Source of the DNA: Ornithinimicrobium pratense
Lineage (GTDB): Bacteria; Actinomycetota; Actinomycetes; Actinomycetales; Dermatophilaceae
Assembly (NCBI RefSeq): GCF_008843165.1
Contig: NZ_CP044427.1
Span: 2,170,001-2,234,000, forward strand
Direction of reading: 5' to 3'
Length of the DNA: 64,000 nucleotides
This document shows, piece by piece, positions 16,139 through 24,818 of the stretch (the first letter of the stretch is position 1; each line of letters starts with the position of its first letter). The notes beneath the pieces are model-generated. The model saw nothing but the letters and a program-made list of their open reading frames with translations, did not search any database and had not been told where the DNA came from. The translations under genes and the position numbers were made by a program.

Positions 16139-18454
16139 TCACCCCCGCTCCAGGAAGGCCGCGCGCTCCTCGTCCAGGCGCTGCAGCTCGGCTGCCAGGT
16201 CGGGGTGTCGCTCCAGCTCGGGGTCGGCTCCCACGGTGGCCCAGGCCAGGTCGTGCGCCTGCACGATGAGCTCCTCGTCGCGGGCCAGCCGCAGCAAGCG
16301 CAGCCCGCTGCGGCCCCCGCTCTGGCTGGCGCCGAGCACGTCGCCCTCTCGACGGGTCTCCAGGTCCAGCCGGGCCAGCTCGAAGCCGTCGGTCGTCGCC
16401 GCGACCGCCTGCAACCGCTGCAGCGTAGCGGGGTCGACCCCCTCGCCCTGGGTGACCAGCAGGCACAGGCCCGGCTTGCCACCCCGCCCCACCCGGCCGC
16501 GCAGCTGGTGCAGCTGGGAGATCCCGAACCGGTCTGCGTCCAACACGATCATCATCGTCGCGTTGGGCACGTCCACCCCGACCTCGATGACCGTGGTGGA
16601 GACGAGCACGTCGATCCGGCCCTCGCCGAAGGCTCGCATGATGCCGTCCTTGTCCTCGGCGACCATCCGCCCGTGCAGCTCGGCGATGACGAGGTCGCGG
16701 GTGACCGCGAGCGAGCGTAGCGACCGGGCCACCTGGTGCACGCCGTGCAGCTGGGCGTCCGAGCCCACGTCAGTGGATGCCGCGCTGGCGCCGGCTGCCG
16801 TGCTGGAGCCGACTCCCGCGTCGGTCCCTGCGCCGGCTGCAGCTGCGGGCGCGGGCAAAGCGCTCGCGGCCGCGATCGGTGCCCCGGGGCCCAGGTCGTG
16901 GGCGGCCGGGAGGTCCGGGTCGTCGGGCTCCCCGATCCGGGGGCAGACGACATACACCTGACCTCCCGCCTGGACCTCCTCGGCGACCCGCCTCCAGGTC
17001 CGTTCCACCCACGCCGGGGCGTCCCCCGGGACCACATGGCTGGTGATCGGCTGGCGGCCGCGCGGCAGCTCGCGCAGCGTCGAGGTCGTCATGTCGCCGT
17101 AGACCGTCATCGCCACGGTCCGCGGGATGGGGGTGGCCGTCATCACCAGCACATGCGGCGCGCCGCCGTCCGCCTTGGCCCGCAGCGCGTCCCGCTGCTC
17201 GACCCCGAAGCGGTGCTGCTCGTCCACCACGACCAGGCCGAGCTCGGCGAAGGAAACCTTGTCCTGGATGAGGGCGTGGGTCCCGACGACGATCCCGGCC
17301 TCGCCGGAGGCGGCAGCCAGCAGGTTGGCCTTGCGCTCGGCAGCGCCCTGGCTGCCGGTGAGCAGGGCCACCCGGGTGCCGCCCTCCATCCCGCCGAGCA
17401 TCCCGCCCTCGGCGATGGGGCCCAGCAGCTCCAGCATCGAGCGGTGGTGCTGTGCCGCGAGCACCTCCGTGGGGGCCAACAGCGCCGCCTGCCCACCTGA
17501 GTCGACCACCGTGAGCATGGCCAGCAGCGCCAGCACCGTCTTGCCGGAGCCGACCTCCCCCTGCAGCAGCCGGTGCATAGGGCTGCTATGGCCTAGGTCC
17601 GCGAGCACGTCGGCCAGCACCTCTTCCTGGCCGGCAGTGAGGGTGTAGGGCAGCCGCTCCCGCAAGGCGTCCACCAGACCCCCCGGGTGCGGCGCCCGGG
17701 GGGTAGCCGGCACCGCGTCGGCGGAGCGCCGCGCCCGGGCCAGCTGCGCCTGCACCACGAACGCCTCCTGGAACTTCAGCCGCCACCGGCCCCTGCGGTG
17801 GTCGGCCTCGGACTCCGGGCGGTGCACCAGCTGGTATGCCTCGAGCAACCCGGGCAGCCCCACCTGGTCCCGGACGTGCGCAGGGACGGGGTCGGGCAGC
17901 CAGGTCAGGGCATGCAGGACAATGTCCAGGCTGTCCCCATGGACGATGGGCGAGAGCCCTTTGGTCGCCGTGTACACGGGCACCAGCCCGCCCAGCAGCC
18001 ACTTCCCGGAGTCCCCCTCGTCCCGGATCGGGGCGTAGTCCGGGTGGGTCAGCTGCAGGGTCCCCCGGTAGTCGCCGATCTGTCCCGAGCAGACCACCCG
18101 GACGCCGGGGCGCAGCCGGTCCTCGTGCCCATAGGGCTTGAAGAAGGTCAGCTGGAGGGTGGCGCCGGTGTCGTCCTCGACGTCGACGACCAGTCGGCGG
18201 CCACGCCGGTTGCGCATCTGGTGGGTGCGCGCGGAGCGCACGGTGCCGACGATGACGACGTCCTCGCCGTGCGGCAGGCCTGCGAAGGCCTCGGGCCGGG
18301 CCGGGTCGAGGTAGGTGCGGGGCAGCCAGTCGAGCAGGTCACCCACGGTGCTCAGGCCCCGGGTGCGCTTCAGCACGTCGGCGGTCTTGCCGACCAGCTG
18401 CTTCAGCGGGCGGTCGCGGGGATCGGCTTCCCCGGCCGGCTGCAGGTCGACCAT
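16139..18454 (-). CDS. recG: ATP-dependent DNA helicase RecG
   Basis: RecG remodels stalled replication forks and Holliday junctions. The ~771-residue protein has an OB-fold wedge domain (VVIVGTVRSARTHQ region), Walker A LLQGEVGSGKTVLALLA, the DEQH box (VVVDEQHRFGVEQR), TATPIPRT, and the C-terminal HQLRGRVGRG motif. An Ala/Gly/Ser-rich insertion of about 55 residues (DNA near 16745-16915) lies in the second RecA domain between CPRIGEPDD and the VHQVARSL segment. That makes the protein longer than typical RecG. The ATG at 18454 overlaps the upstream stop in TGATG; a GTG three bases earlier is also possible. Confidence 0.95.
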   Translation of the reverse strand: MVDLQPAGEADPRDRPLKQLVGKTADVLKRTRGLSTVGDLLDWLPRTYLDPARPEAFAGLPHGEDVVIVGTVRSARTHQMRNRRGRRLVVDVEDDTGATLQLTFFKPYGHEDRLRPGVRVVCSGQIGDYRGTLQLTHPDYAPIRDEGDSGKWLLGGLVPVYTATKGLSPIVHGDSLDIVLHALTWLPDPVPAHVRDQVGLPGLLEAYQLVHRPESEADHRRGRWRLKFQEAFVVQAQLARARRSADAVPATPRAPHPGGLVDALRERLPYTLTAGQEEVLADVLADLGHSSPMHRLLQGEVGSGKTVLALLAMLTVVDSGGQAALLAPTEVLAAQHHRSMLELLGPIAEGGMLGGMEGGTRVALLTGSQGAAERKANLLAAASGEAGIVVGTHALIQDKVSFAELGLVVVDEQHRFGVEQRDALRAKADGGAPHVLVMTATPIPRTVAMTVYGDMTTSTLRELPRGRQPITSHVVPGDAPAWVERTWRRVAEEVQAGGQVYVVCPRIGEPDDPDLPAAHDLGPGAPIAAASALPAPAAAAGAGTDAGVGSSTAAGASAASTDVGSDAQLHGVHQVARSLRSLAVTRDLVIAELHGRMVAEDKDGIMRAFGEGRIDVLVSTTVIEVGVDVPNATMMIVLDADRFGISQLHQLRGRVGRGGKPGLCLLVTQGEGVDPATLQRLQAVAATTDGFELARLDLETRREGDVLGASQSGGRSGLRLLRLARDEELIVQAHDLAWATVGADPELERHPDLAAELQRLDEERAAFLERG

Positions 18455-20262
18455 CACTCGACCCCGAGCAGGACGGGGTAGGTGGGCTGGTCCCCGCGCA
18501 AGGTCACCACCTCGATCTGCTCCCCCCGCTCCCCCAGGGCGGCGGTCCGGTCCTGCACCGCCTGGGCCACAGCCGCGCTGGCGTCGTCATCGGCGGCGGC
18601 ACCGAGCAGCACGGTCACCACCTCGACGTCGTCGCGCCACAGCAGGTCGACCAGGGCGCGAGCAACCGGCAGCACGGCATCGTCGACCGCGACGATGCGC
18701 TCCCGGCCCAAGATCCCCAGCCACTGGCCCTGCGCGCATGGCCCGACGGGAGTCTGGGCAGCCCGTTCGGCACGGGTCAGCGCGCCGGCGCGGACGGCAG
18801 CGGCGGCCTCACGCATCCCCTCCACGACAGAGTCAGGCTCGCCTTCCGGGTCCAGCACGGCCATCGCCGCGATCCCCTCGACGAGGGACCGGGTGGGCAC
18901 CACGTCGACCTCGACGCCGAGCATTCGGGCCTCGTCGGCGGCGGCCAGGGCGACCATGGCGGTGTCGGGGTCGTTGGGCAGCACGACGACCCGTGGCGCG
19001 CGGCTAGCCAGGACGGCGGCGAGCAGCTGTCCGGCGGAGGCTCGCCGGCGAGGACCGCCGGAGACGACGATGGCACCCGAACTGGCGAAGAGCGCGCAGA
19101 CGCCGTCGCCCAGGGCACAGGCGATGACCGCCAGACCGCTGCCTGCGTCCTCGGTCTGCGCGCCCGGCTGGGTGTGGCCGTCGTGCAGGGAGGTCAGGGC
19201 GACCTTGGTGACCGACCCGGCCAGGCTGCCCGCCTCCACCGCGACCGCGGGGTCGTCGAGGTGGACGTGCACGCGGAACTCCTCTGGGCCCCCCGCCACG
19301 ACCACCGAGGTGCCGACCTGGGCCAGGTTGGTGCGTAACCGTCCGGCGCGCTCGGGGTCGCTCCCGGTCAGCAGGTACATCACCTCGACCGCCCCGTCCG
19401 GCTCACCGCCGTGGTGGACACCGCTGGCGGCGGCGCATTGATCATCGCTCCCGGTCCCGTCGCCCCCGGTCTCCTGACCCCAAGCCTCGTCGCTCCCGGT
19501 GGCGCCGGCCGGGGCCCTTCGCGCCCGGCTCTCGACCCGCCCACCGGCCTCCTGCAGGGCCAGGGCCCACCACGCGGGGACCTCCTGGCCGGCCCCCGGG
19601 GGCCGGTCGTGCAGGACCGACTCCAGCGCCTCGATGGCCAAGACGAGCCCGGCACCCCCGGCGTCCACGACGCCGGACGCGGCCAGCACTGGCAGTTGCT
19701 CCGGCGTGCGCGCCAGGGCCTCCCGGGCGGCGTCCAGGGCTTCGGTGACCACGTCGGCGACCTCCAGCGGCGACTCGCCGTCCACCGGACGGCCGCGCTC
19801 GACGGCGGCGCGGGCCCCTTCCGCAGCGGCTCGCGCCACGCTGAGGATGGTGCCCTCGACGGGGGAGGCGAGAGCGTCCCAGGCGGTGCGGGCAGCCGCC
19901 TCGAAGGCGGCTGCCACATCGTCCGGACCAGCGTGCGCGACGTCGGGGTCGACGGCCTCGGCCAGGCCGCGGGTCAGCTGCGACAGGATGATCCCGGAGT
20001 TGCCGCGGGCCGCCAGCAGCATCCCCCGCGAGATGAGCGTCATACCGTCCTTGAGCCGGTCGGTGCCGGCCCCCAGCTCGAACTGCCCACGGACGTAGTC
20101 CAGGGCGCCGTCGATAGTCAGGTACATATTGGTGCCGGTGTCGCCGTCAGCCACGGGGAAGACGTTGAGCGCGTCGATCCGCTCCCGTGCCGCGCCCAGC
20201 AGCAGGCGCGCCGTCATCGCCCAGCGGCGGGCGGTGACAAGGTCAAGGACGGGACGGGGCAC
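18454..20262 (-). CDS. DAK2-domain (FakA/YloV-like) protein
   Basis: A 602-residue protein of the family that includes FakA, the ATP-binding subunit of fatty acid kinase. The N-terminal DAK2 kinase-like domain has NVFPVADGDTGTNM (about 34-47) and ARGNSGIILSQL, with the nucleotide and Mg2+ residues. The C-terminal half, with AVIACALGDGV and VVLPNDPDT, is the FakA partner domain. A Gly/Asp/Ala-rich linker (about 260-310) separates them. GTG at 20262 gives a family-like start; the frame is open far upstream but opposite a promoter region. It is coupled to recG. Confidence 0.9.
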   Translation of the reverse strand: MPRPVLDLVTARRWAMTARLLLGAARERIDALNVFPVADGDTGTNMYLTIDGALDYVRGQFELGAGTDRLKDGMTLISRGMLLAARGNSGIILSQLTRGLAEAVDPDVAHAGPDDVAAAFEAAARTAWDALASPVEGTILSVARAAAEGARAAVERGRPVDGESPLEVADVVTEALDAAREALARTPEQLPVLAASGVVDAGGAGLVLAIEALESVLHDRPPGAGQEVPAWWALALQEAGGRVESRARRAPAGATGSDEAWGQETGGDGTGSDDQCAAASGVHHGGEPDGAVEVMYLLTGSDPERAGRLRTNLAQVGTSVVVAGGPEEFRVHVHLDDPAVAVEAGSLAGSVTKVALTSLHDGHTQPGAQTEDAGSGLAVIACALGDGVCALFASSGAIVVSGGPRRRASAGQLLAAVLASRAPRVVVLPNDPDTAMVALAAADEARMLGVEVDVVPTRSLVEGIAAMAVLDPEGEPDSVVEGMREAAAAVRAGALTRAERAAQTPVGPCAQGQWLGILGRERIVAVDDAVLPVARALVDLLWRDDVEVVTVLLGAAADDDASAAVAQAVQDRTAALGERGEQIEVVTLRGDQPTYPVLLGVE

Positions 20263-20358
20263 AGGGCTGACTTTACGTCCCAGGCTCCTGCACCGGGCCT
20301 GACGTCCACAGTCCCGGCCGCGGCCGCGTGCCAGAGGTGGAGCGTGGGCGCGGGGAAT

Positions 20359-20387
20359 TTGGGGGTGTGCCCGGTGTCCGGTACTCT
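20359..20387 (+). promoter_or_regulatory. Putative rpmB promoter
   Basis: TTGGGG (20359-20364) and TACTCT (20382-20387) are separated by 17 bp and lie about 92 bp before the rpmB start. Sequence resemblance to a sigma-70-type promoter is the only evidence. Confidence 0.45.
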
Positions 20388-20478
20388 GGACCGGTTGCCT
20401 GGCGCTCGGCGCACGCCTACGTGCGGTGCCCGACCCCGGCGGAAACCCATCCACTTCATCGACCTGTAGGAGTACACC

Positions 20479-20664
20479 GTGGCTTCCACGTGCGACGTCT
20501 GCGGCAAGCGACCGAGCTTCGGTCACAGCATCTCTCACTCGCACCGCCGCACCAAGCGTCGGTGGAACCCCAACATCCAGCGCGTGCGCGCCATGGTTGG
20601 CGCGACCCCCAAGCGCCTCAACGTGTGCACCTCCTGCCTGAAGGCCGGGAAGGTCACTCGCTGA
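20479..20664 (+). CDS. rpmB: 50S ribosomal protein L28
   Basis: A 61-residue protein of the large subunit. The start [21 protein letters not shown] and the second pair VCTSCLK show the zinc-binding CxxC type. The GTG start at 20479 is preceded by a clear ribosome site, TAGGAG, eight bases upstream. It is an isolated plus-strand gene next to the recG/FakA-like pair, the usual actinobacterial location. Confidence 0.97.
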   Translation: MASTCDVCGKRPSFGHSISHSHRRTKRRWNPNIQRVRAMVGATPKRLNVCTSCLKAGKVTR

Positions 20665-20687
20665 CCTCCAGCCACCACGGCACCTCG

Positions 20688-20719
20688 AGCCGGCGGCACC
20701 CACCAGGGTGACGCCGGCT
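20688..20719 (+). terminator. Hairpin after rpmB
   Basis: AGCCGGCG (20688-20695) pairs perfectly with CGCCGGCT (20712-20719) around a 16-nt loop. It lies between convergent rpmB and thiL and could stop both. There is no strong T-run. Confidence 0.5.
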
Positions 20720-20747
20720 TCGTCGTCTCCACACCCCAGACCCACGC

Positions 20748-21779
20748 TCAGCCGCCGAAGTGGTCCCACCCGCCGGTGCGGGGGTCCAGGCAAGACCCAC
20801 CCAGGACGACACCGGGCGCCCCGCCGGCGGGCAGGTCAATGACCCGGCCCAGCACGGTCCACCCCGCCGGTGGCTCCCCCGGGAAGCAAGCGAGCAGCTC
20901 GTGCTCCTCTCCCCCGCCCAGGACGCAGCCGAGCGCTGAGCCGCCCACAGCAGGGGCGAGCCGGTCGGCAAGTGCCGCCACCGCCTCTTTCGCCAGCTCC
21001 AACACCACGCCGCTGGCGCGCGCGACGCGGTCGCCGTCCCTGACCAGACCGTCGGAAACGTCGATCATCGCGGTGGCGCCCAACCGGGCCGCCGCGGGCC
21101 CCTGCGTCAAGTCGGTCAGCGGTCGCAGGTGGTGGGCGAGCAGCTCGGCGACGAGGTCCCCGGGCGCCACAGACCCCGCGTCCTCGCCGTGCTCCAGCAG
21201 CAGCGCCAGTCCGGCCGCTGAGCGGCCCAGGGGGCCGGAGACGGCCACGACGTCACCCGCGCGAGCGCCCGAGCGCAGCACCGGCTTCTGCACGTCCTCC
21301 CCCAGCTCCCCGAGCGCGGTGATGGACACCATCACCACCTCGTCCCCGGCGCCGTTGAGGTCCCCACCGAGCACCGGGACCCCGGCGCGGGTGCAGCCCC
21401 AGGCCAGCCCCTCGGTGAGCTCGCGCGCCCAGGCCAGCGGCAGCGACCGCTCGGCGACGAGGGTGACCAACAGGCCGGTGCCGGTCCCGCCCATGGCAGC
21501 CAGATCGGCCAGGTTCTGGGTGACCGCCTTGACCCCGACGTCGAACGCGGTGGACCAGTCGTCCCGCCAGTCCGGGCCGCGAACCATGGTGTCGGTGGTC
21601 GCCAGCAGGGCACCGCGCCGCACCTTCAGCAGTGCGGTGTCATCACCGGGCCCCACCTGGACGCCGGCGCTCGGGCTGCCCTCCAGTGCGGCGAACACCT
21701 GCTCCAGGACCCCGGACTCCCCCACCTCGCCGAGGGTCGGGCCGGGGGACGGCATACCGGGTGATCGTCGTGGGCTCAC
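20748..21779 (-). CDS. thiL: Thiamine-monophosphate kinase
   Basis: ThiL phosphorylates thiamine monophosphate to the active cofactor thiamine diphosphate. The ~343-residue protein has VGPGDDTALL near the N-terminus, TTDTMVRG, GGDLNGAGDEVVMVSITALG and MIDVSDGLVRD, all typical Mg-ATP binding segments of the PurM/ThiL fold. The GTG at 21779 is chosen because a TACCGT box (21791-21786) ends six bases upstream, as at many starts here; an ATG at 21755 would shorten it by eight residues. It is divergent from the Lrp-like gene. Confidence 0.93.
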   Translation of the reverse strand: MSPRRSPGMPSPGPTLGEVGESGVLEQVFAALEGSPSAGVQVGPGDDTALLKVRRGALLATTDTMVRGPDWRDDWSTAFDVGVKAVTQNLADLAAMGGTGTGLLVTLVAERSLPLAWARELTEGLAWGCTRAGVPVLGGDLNGAGDEVVMVSITALGELGEDVQKPVLRSGARAGDVVAVSGPLGRSAAGLALLLEHGEDAGSVAPGDLVAELLAHHLRPLTDLTQGPAAARLGATAMIDVSDGLVRDGDRVARASGVVLELAKEAVAALADRLAPAVGGSALGCVLGGGEEHELLACFPGEPPAGWTVLGRVIDLPAGGAPGVVLGGSCLDPRTGGWDHFGG

Positions 21780-21785
21780 CGCAGC

Positions 21786-21791
21786 ACGGTA
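21786..21791 (-). promoter_or_regulatory. -10 box of leaderless thiL promoter
   Basis: TACCGT on the minus strand ends six bases before the GTG at 21779 and helps decide that start. Confidence 0.45.
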
Positions 21792-21827
21792 ACCTCCCCC
21801 CAACCACCCGACGAGAGGGAGTACACC

Positions 21828-22061
21828 GTGATCAAGGCCTACATCCTGGTGCAGACCGAGGTCGGGTCCTCGGCGCAGGTGACCCACGCCATGAGCGAGA
21901 TCCCGGGGGTGGTCTCCGCTGACACGGTCGCGGGCCCCTACGACGTGGTGGCGGTCGTCCAGGCCCCCACCGTCAGCGAGCTCGGCAAGGAGGTCATCTC
22001 CCGGGTGCAGGCCATCCCCCGCATCACCCGCACCACCACATGCACGGTCGTCGACCTCTGA
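21828..22061 (+). CDS. Stand-alone Lrp/AsnC ligand-binding (RAM) domain protein
   Basis: A 77-residue protein made only of the AsnC/RAM effector domain: KAYILVQTEVGSS, then SEIPGVVSADTVAGPYDVVAVV and the last strand TTTCTVVDL. The DNA-binding helix-turn-helix of Lrp is absent. Such proteins form rings that bind amino acids and may modulate full-length Lrp. GTG at 21828 has GAGAGGGAG upstream at correct spacing. The next gene overlaps its end by 22 bp. Confidence 0.88.
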   Translation: MIKAYILVQTEVGSSAQVTHAMSEIPGVVSADTVAGPYDVVAVVQAPTVSELGKEVISRVQAIPRITRTTTCTVVDL

Positions 22062-22540
22062 GGCGCACGCCAGGAGCCGGGCGACCCGCTCTCGTCGCGG
22101 TCCTCTGCGCCGGCGTAGCGCTGCTGGCTGGCGCGTGCGGGGACGGCGCGGTTCGTGCGGTGCCGTTCGACGCTGCGGACTCTCCCGCCTGCCTGGCCGT
22201 CGCCGACCACTGGCCGACCACGGTGGGGCCCCACGAGCCGCGGGTCACCGCCGTCCAGAGCCGGGGGGTCGCTGCCTGGGGGGATCCCCCGATCGTGGCG
22301 CGTTGCGGTAAGCAACCGCCCGGGCCGACCACCGAGCAGTGCCTGGACGTCAACGGGGTGGACTGGGTCCTCACCGAGCTGGACGACGGGGCCATGTTCA
22401 CCACCTACGGCCGTGACCCGGCCATCGAGGTGCTGGTGCCGGACACCCATGAGTCGGCCCCGCTCCTGCTGCCCGTCTTCGGCGCCGCGGCCGAGCAGGT
22501 CCCGCAGACCATGGGCCGGTGCACGGCGGTAGGCGACTGA
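22040..22540 (+). CDS. DUF3515 lipoprotein
   Basis: A 166-residue predicted lipoprotein of the actinobacterial DUF3515 family, commonly next to ddl and thiL. The signal peptide ends in the lipobox LLAGAC (Cys at about residue 33). Family-typical segments are ACLAVADHWP, the Cys in VARCG and EQCLDVNGVDWVLTE. The ATG at 22040 lies within the preceding gene (22-bp overlap), so the two are likely co-translated. It is convergent with ddl. Function unknown. Confidence 0.85.
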   Translation: MHGRRPLRRTPGAGRPALVAVLCAGVALLAGACGDGAVRAVPFDAADSPACLAVADHWPTTVGPHEPRVTAVQSRGVAAWGDPPIVARCGKQPPGPTTEQCLDVNGVDWVLTELDDGAMFTTYGRDPAIEVLVPDTHESAPLLLPVFGAAAEQVPQTMGRCTAVGD

Positions 22541-22576
22541 TCTCGCCGGGACGAGCACCCAGGGCCGGAGGGAAGG

Positions 22577-23716
22577 TCAGCGCAGGCCGAGGGGACGCTC
22601 CAGCGCGAGCCCGATGAGCTCGTCGATCAGCTCGGGGTAGGTGAGCCCGCTGGCGGCCCACGCCTGGGGGTACATCGAGAACGGCGTGAACCCCGGCATG
22701 GTGTTGATCTCGTTGACGAGGACCGAGCCGTCCTCGGTGACGAAGCAGTCGACCCGGGCCAGGCCTTCGCAGCCGCCGGCCTCGAAGGCCACTGCGGCCA
22801 CCCGCCGGACCTCCTCCCGCACGCCCTGGAGCAGGTCGGCCGGGGCAGTGATCCGGACGTTGTCCTCGTCGAGGTACTTGGCCTCGAAGTCGTAGAACTC
22901 GTGGCCGCCGGCCACGGTGATCTCCCCACACTCGCTGACCCGTGGCGATCCCGCCCCGCGCCCCTGCAGGACCCCGCACTCGATCTCCCGGCCTACGATG
23001 CCCTGCTCGACGAGCACCTTGGGGTCGTGGTCGCGGGCCTTGTCGATGGCCACCTCCAGCTCCTCGGGCCGGTCCACCTTGTAGACCCCGACCGAGGAAC
23101 CGGCCCTGGCCGGTTTGACGAAGACGGGGAACTGCAAGGAGGTGGCCGCATCGAGGGCCGCCGCGCGGTCCCGCCGCCACTGCACGTCGGTGATGACCGC
23201 GTAGGGGCCGACTAGCAGCCCGGCCTCGGCGAAGACCACCTTCATCAAGTGCTTGTCCATCATCGCCGCCGACGACAGCACCCCGCACCCGACGTAGCGC
23301 AGGTCGGCCAGCTCCAGCAACCCCTGGATCGTGCCGTCCTCGCCGAACGGGCCGTGCAGCAACGGGAAGACGACGTCGACCTGCCCCAGGTCGGTGACGC
23401 GTCCGTCCCGGTCCACGCTCTGCCAGTCGTGGTCGAGGCCACCGAGGGGGACGATGACCTGGTGTCCGGTGTCCGGGACCTCGGGCAGCCGGCCGTCGCG
23501 GATCTCCAGGGCCGCGGGGTCGTCCGCGACCAGCACCCACCGGCCGGCGCGGGTGATCCCGACCGGCAGCACGTCATACCGCTCCCGATCCAGCGTGCGC
23601 AGCACGCTCGCCGCGGTCGCGCAGGAGATTGAGTGCTCCCCGGAGCGACCGCCGAAGACGAGCGCGATGCGGGTGCGGGAGCGGGAGGCGACCTGGGAGG
23701 CGGGCTGGCTGTCCAT
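22577..23716 (-). CDS. ddl: D-alanine--D-alanine ligase
   Basis: Ddl joins two D-alanines with ATP for peptidoglycan precursors. The 379-residue protein shows VFGGRSGEHSISC (about 20-32), VFPLLHGPFGEDGTIQG, the ATP-grasp segment FPVFVKPARAGSSVG and the C-terminal VLVNEINTMPGFTPFSMYP with metal-binding residues. ATG at 23716 follows a TAGGCT box (23730-23725) by eight bases. The gene order with gpsA and plsC is conserved in actinobacteria. Confidence 0.97.
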   Translation of the reverse strand: MDSQPASQVASRSRTRIALVFGGRSGEHSISCATAASVLRTLDRERYDVLPVGITRAGRWVLVADDPAALEIRDGRLPEVPDTGHQVIVPLGGLDHDWQSVDRDGRVTDLGQVDVVFPLLHGPFGEDGTIQGLLELADLRYVGCGVLSSAAMMDKHLMKVVFAEAGLLVGPYAVITDVQWRRDRAAALDAATSLQFPVFVKPARAGSSVGVYKVDRPEELEVAIDKARDHDPKVLVEQGIVGREIECGVLQGRGAGSPRVSECGEITVAGGHEFYDFEAKYLDEDNVRITAPADLLQGVREEVRRVAAVAFEAGGCEGLARVDCFVTEDGSVLVNEINTMPGFTPFSMYPQAWAASGLTYPELIDELIGLALERPLGLR

Positions 23717-23724
23717 CGCGCCCG

Positions 23725-23730
23725 AGCCTA
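23725..23730 (-). promoter_or_regulatory. -10 box of ddl
   Basis: TAGGCT on the minus strand ends eight bases before the ddl ATG, consistent with a leaderless or nearly leaderless transcript. Confidence 0.4.
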
Positions 23731-23816
23731 GTCGGCGGGGTGCCCCCTGCCGGGTATGACGCGCACGCCGACCTGGATGCGCCCGCGCCCGGCTATGGCA
23801 GGCCGTGGCGCACGCG

Positions 23817-24818
23817 TCAGTTGGCCTCGTGCTTGCGGGCCCGGGACATCAATGCTCCGGTCAGCTGGTCGGGGGTGAGCTGTCCGTCGACGACGGCCGT
23901 CACGCCGGCACAGATGGGCATGTCGACGCCGTGCCGGGCAGCCAGACCCACCACGGACCGGCAGGACTTCACGCCCTCGGCCGTCTGGTGTGGCACTGCG
24001 AGGACCTCCTGCACCGTGCGACCCTCGCCCAGCGCGACCCCGACCCGGTGGTTACGAGACAGGGGTGACATGCAGGTGGCGATGAGGTCGCCGACCCCGG
24101 CCAGCCCCATCAGGGTCCGCGGGTCGGCACCCAGCTCGCTGCCCAGCCGGGCGATCTCGGCCAGCCCCCGGGTGATGAGGCTGGACTTGGTGTTGTCGCC
24201 GTAGCCGAGACCTTCGGCCATGCCGACGGCCAGCGCGATGACGTTCTTGATCGCGCCGCCGATCTCGGCGCCGACCACGTCGGTCTGGGTGTAGGGCCGG
24301 AAGTAGGGGGTGGCGACGGCTGCGGCGACCTGCTCGGCGACGGCCAGGTCCGCGCCGGCGACCACGCTGGCAGCCGGCTGGCGGGCGGCGATCTCCTTGG
24401 ACAGGTTCGGGCCGGAGACCACGACAACCCGGGAGGCCTGAACCTGGGCGCTCTCGATGACCTGGCTCATCCGCAGCCCGGTGCCCAGCTCGATCCCCTT
24501 CATCAGCGACACCACCGGGGCGGCCGGTGGGAGCAGGTCAGACCAGGTCGCCAGGTTGTCCCGCAAGCTCTGGGAGGGAACGGCGAGCACCACCAGGTCG
24601 GCACCGTCGGCAGCCTCGGCGGGGTCCGTGGTGGCCGTGATCACCGGGGACAGCTCCACCTCCGGCAGGTAGTCCGGGTTGCGGTGGCGCTCGCGGACGT
24701 GGTCGGCCACCTCGGCGCGGCGGGCCCAAAGCGTGACCCTCTCGGCTCCCGCATCGGCGAGGACCTGGGCGAAGGCCGTCCCCCAGCTGCCCGCCCCGTA
24801 GATCACGGCGCGGGTCAT
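23817..24818 (-). CDS. gpsA: Glycerol-3-phosphate dehydrogenase [NAD(P)+]
   Basis: GpsA reduces dihydroxyacetone phosphate to sn-glycerol 3-phosphate for phospholipid synthesis. The 333-residue protein has the Rossmann motif YGAGSWGTAFAQ (about 7-18), the conserved GAIKNVIALAVG with catalytic Lys, and NTKSSLITRGLAEI. The ATG overlaps the plsC stop in ATGA, coupling it with the acyltransferase that uses its product. Confidence 0.97.
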   Translation of the reverse strand: MTRAVIYGAGSWGTAFAQVLADAGAERVTLWARRAEVADHVRERHRNPDYLPEVELSPVITATTDPAEAADGADLVVLAVPSQSLRDNLATWSDLLPPAAPVVSLMKGIELGTGLRMSQVIESAQVQASRVVVVSGPNLSKEIAARQPAASVVAGADLAVAEQVAAAVATPYFRPYTQTDVVGAEIGGAIKNVIALAVGMAEGLGYGDNTKSSLITRGLAEIARLGSELGADPRTLMGLAGVGDLIATCMSPLSRNHRVGVALGEGRTVQEVLAVPHQTAEGVKSCRSVVGLAARHGVDMPICAGVTAVVDGQLTPDQLTGALMSRARKHEAN

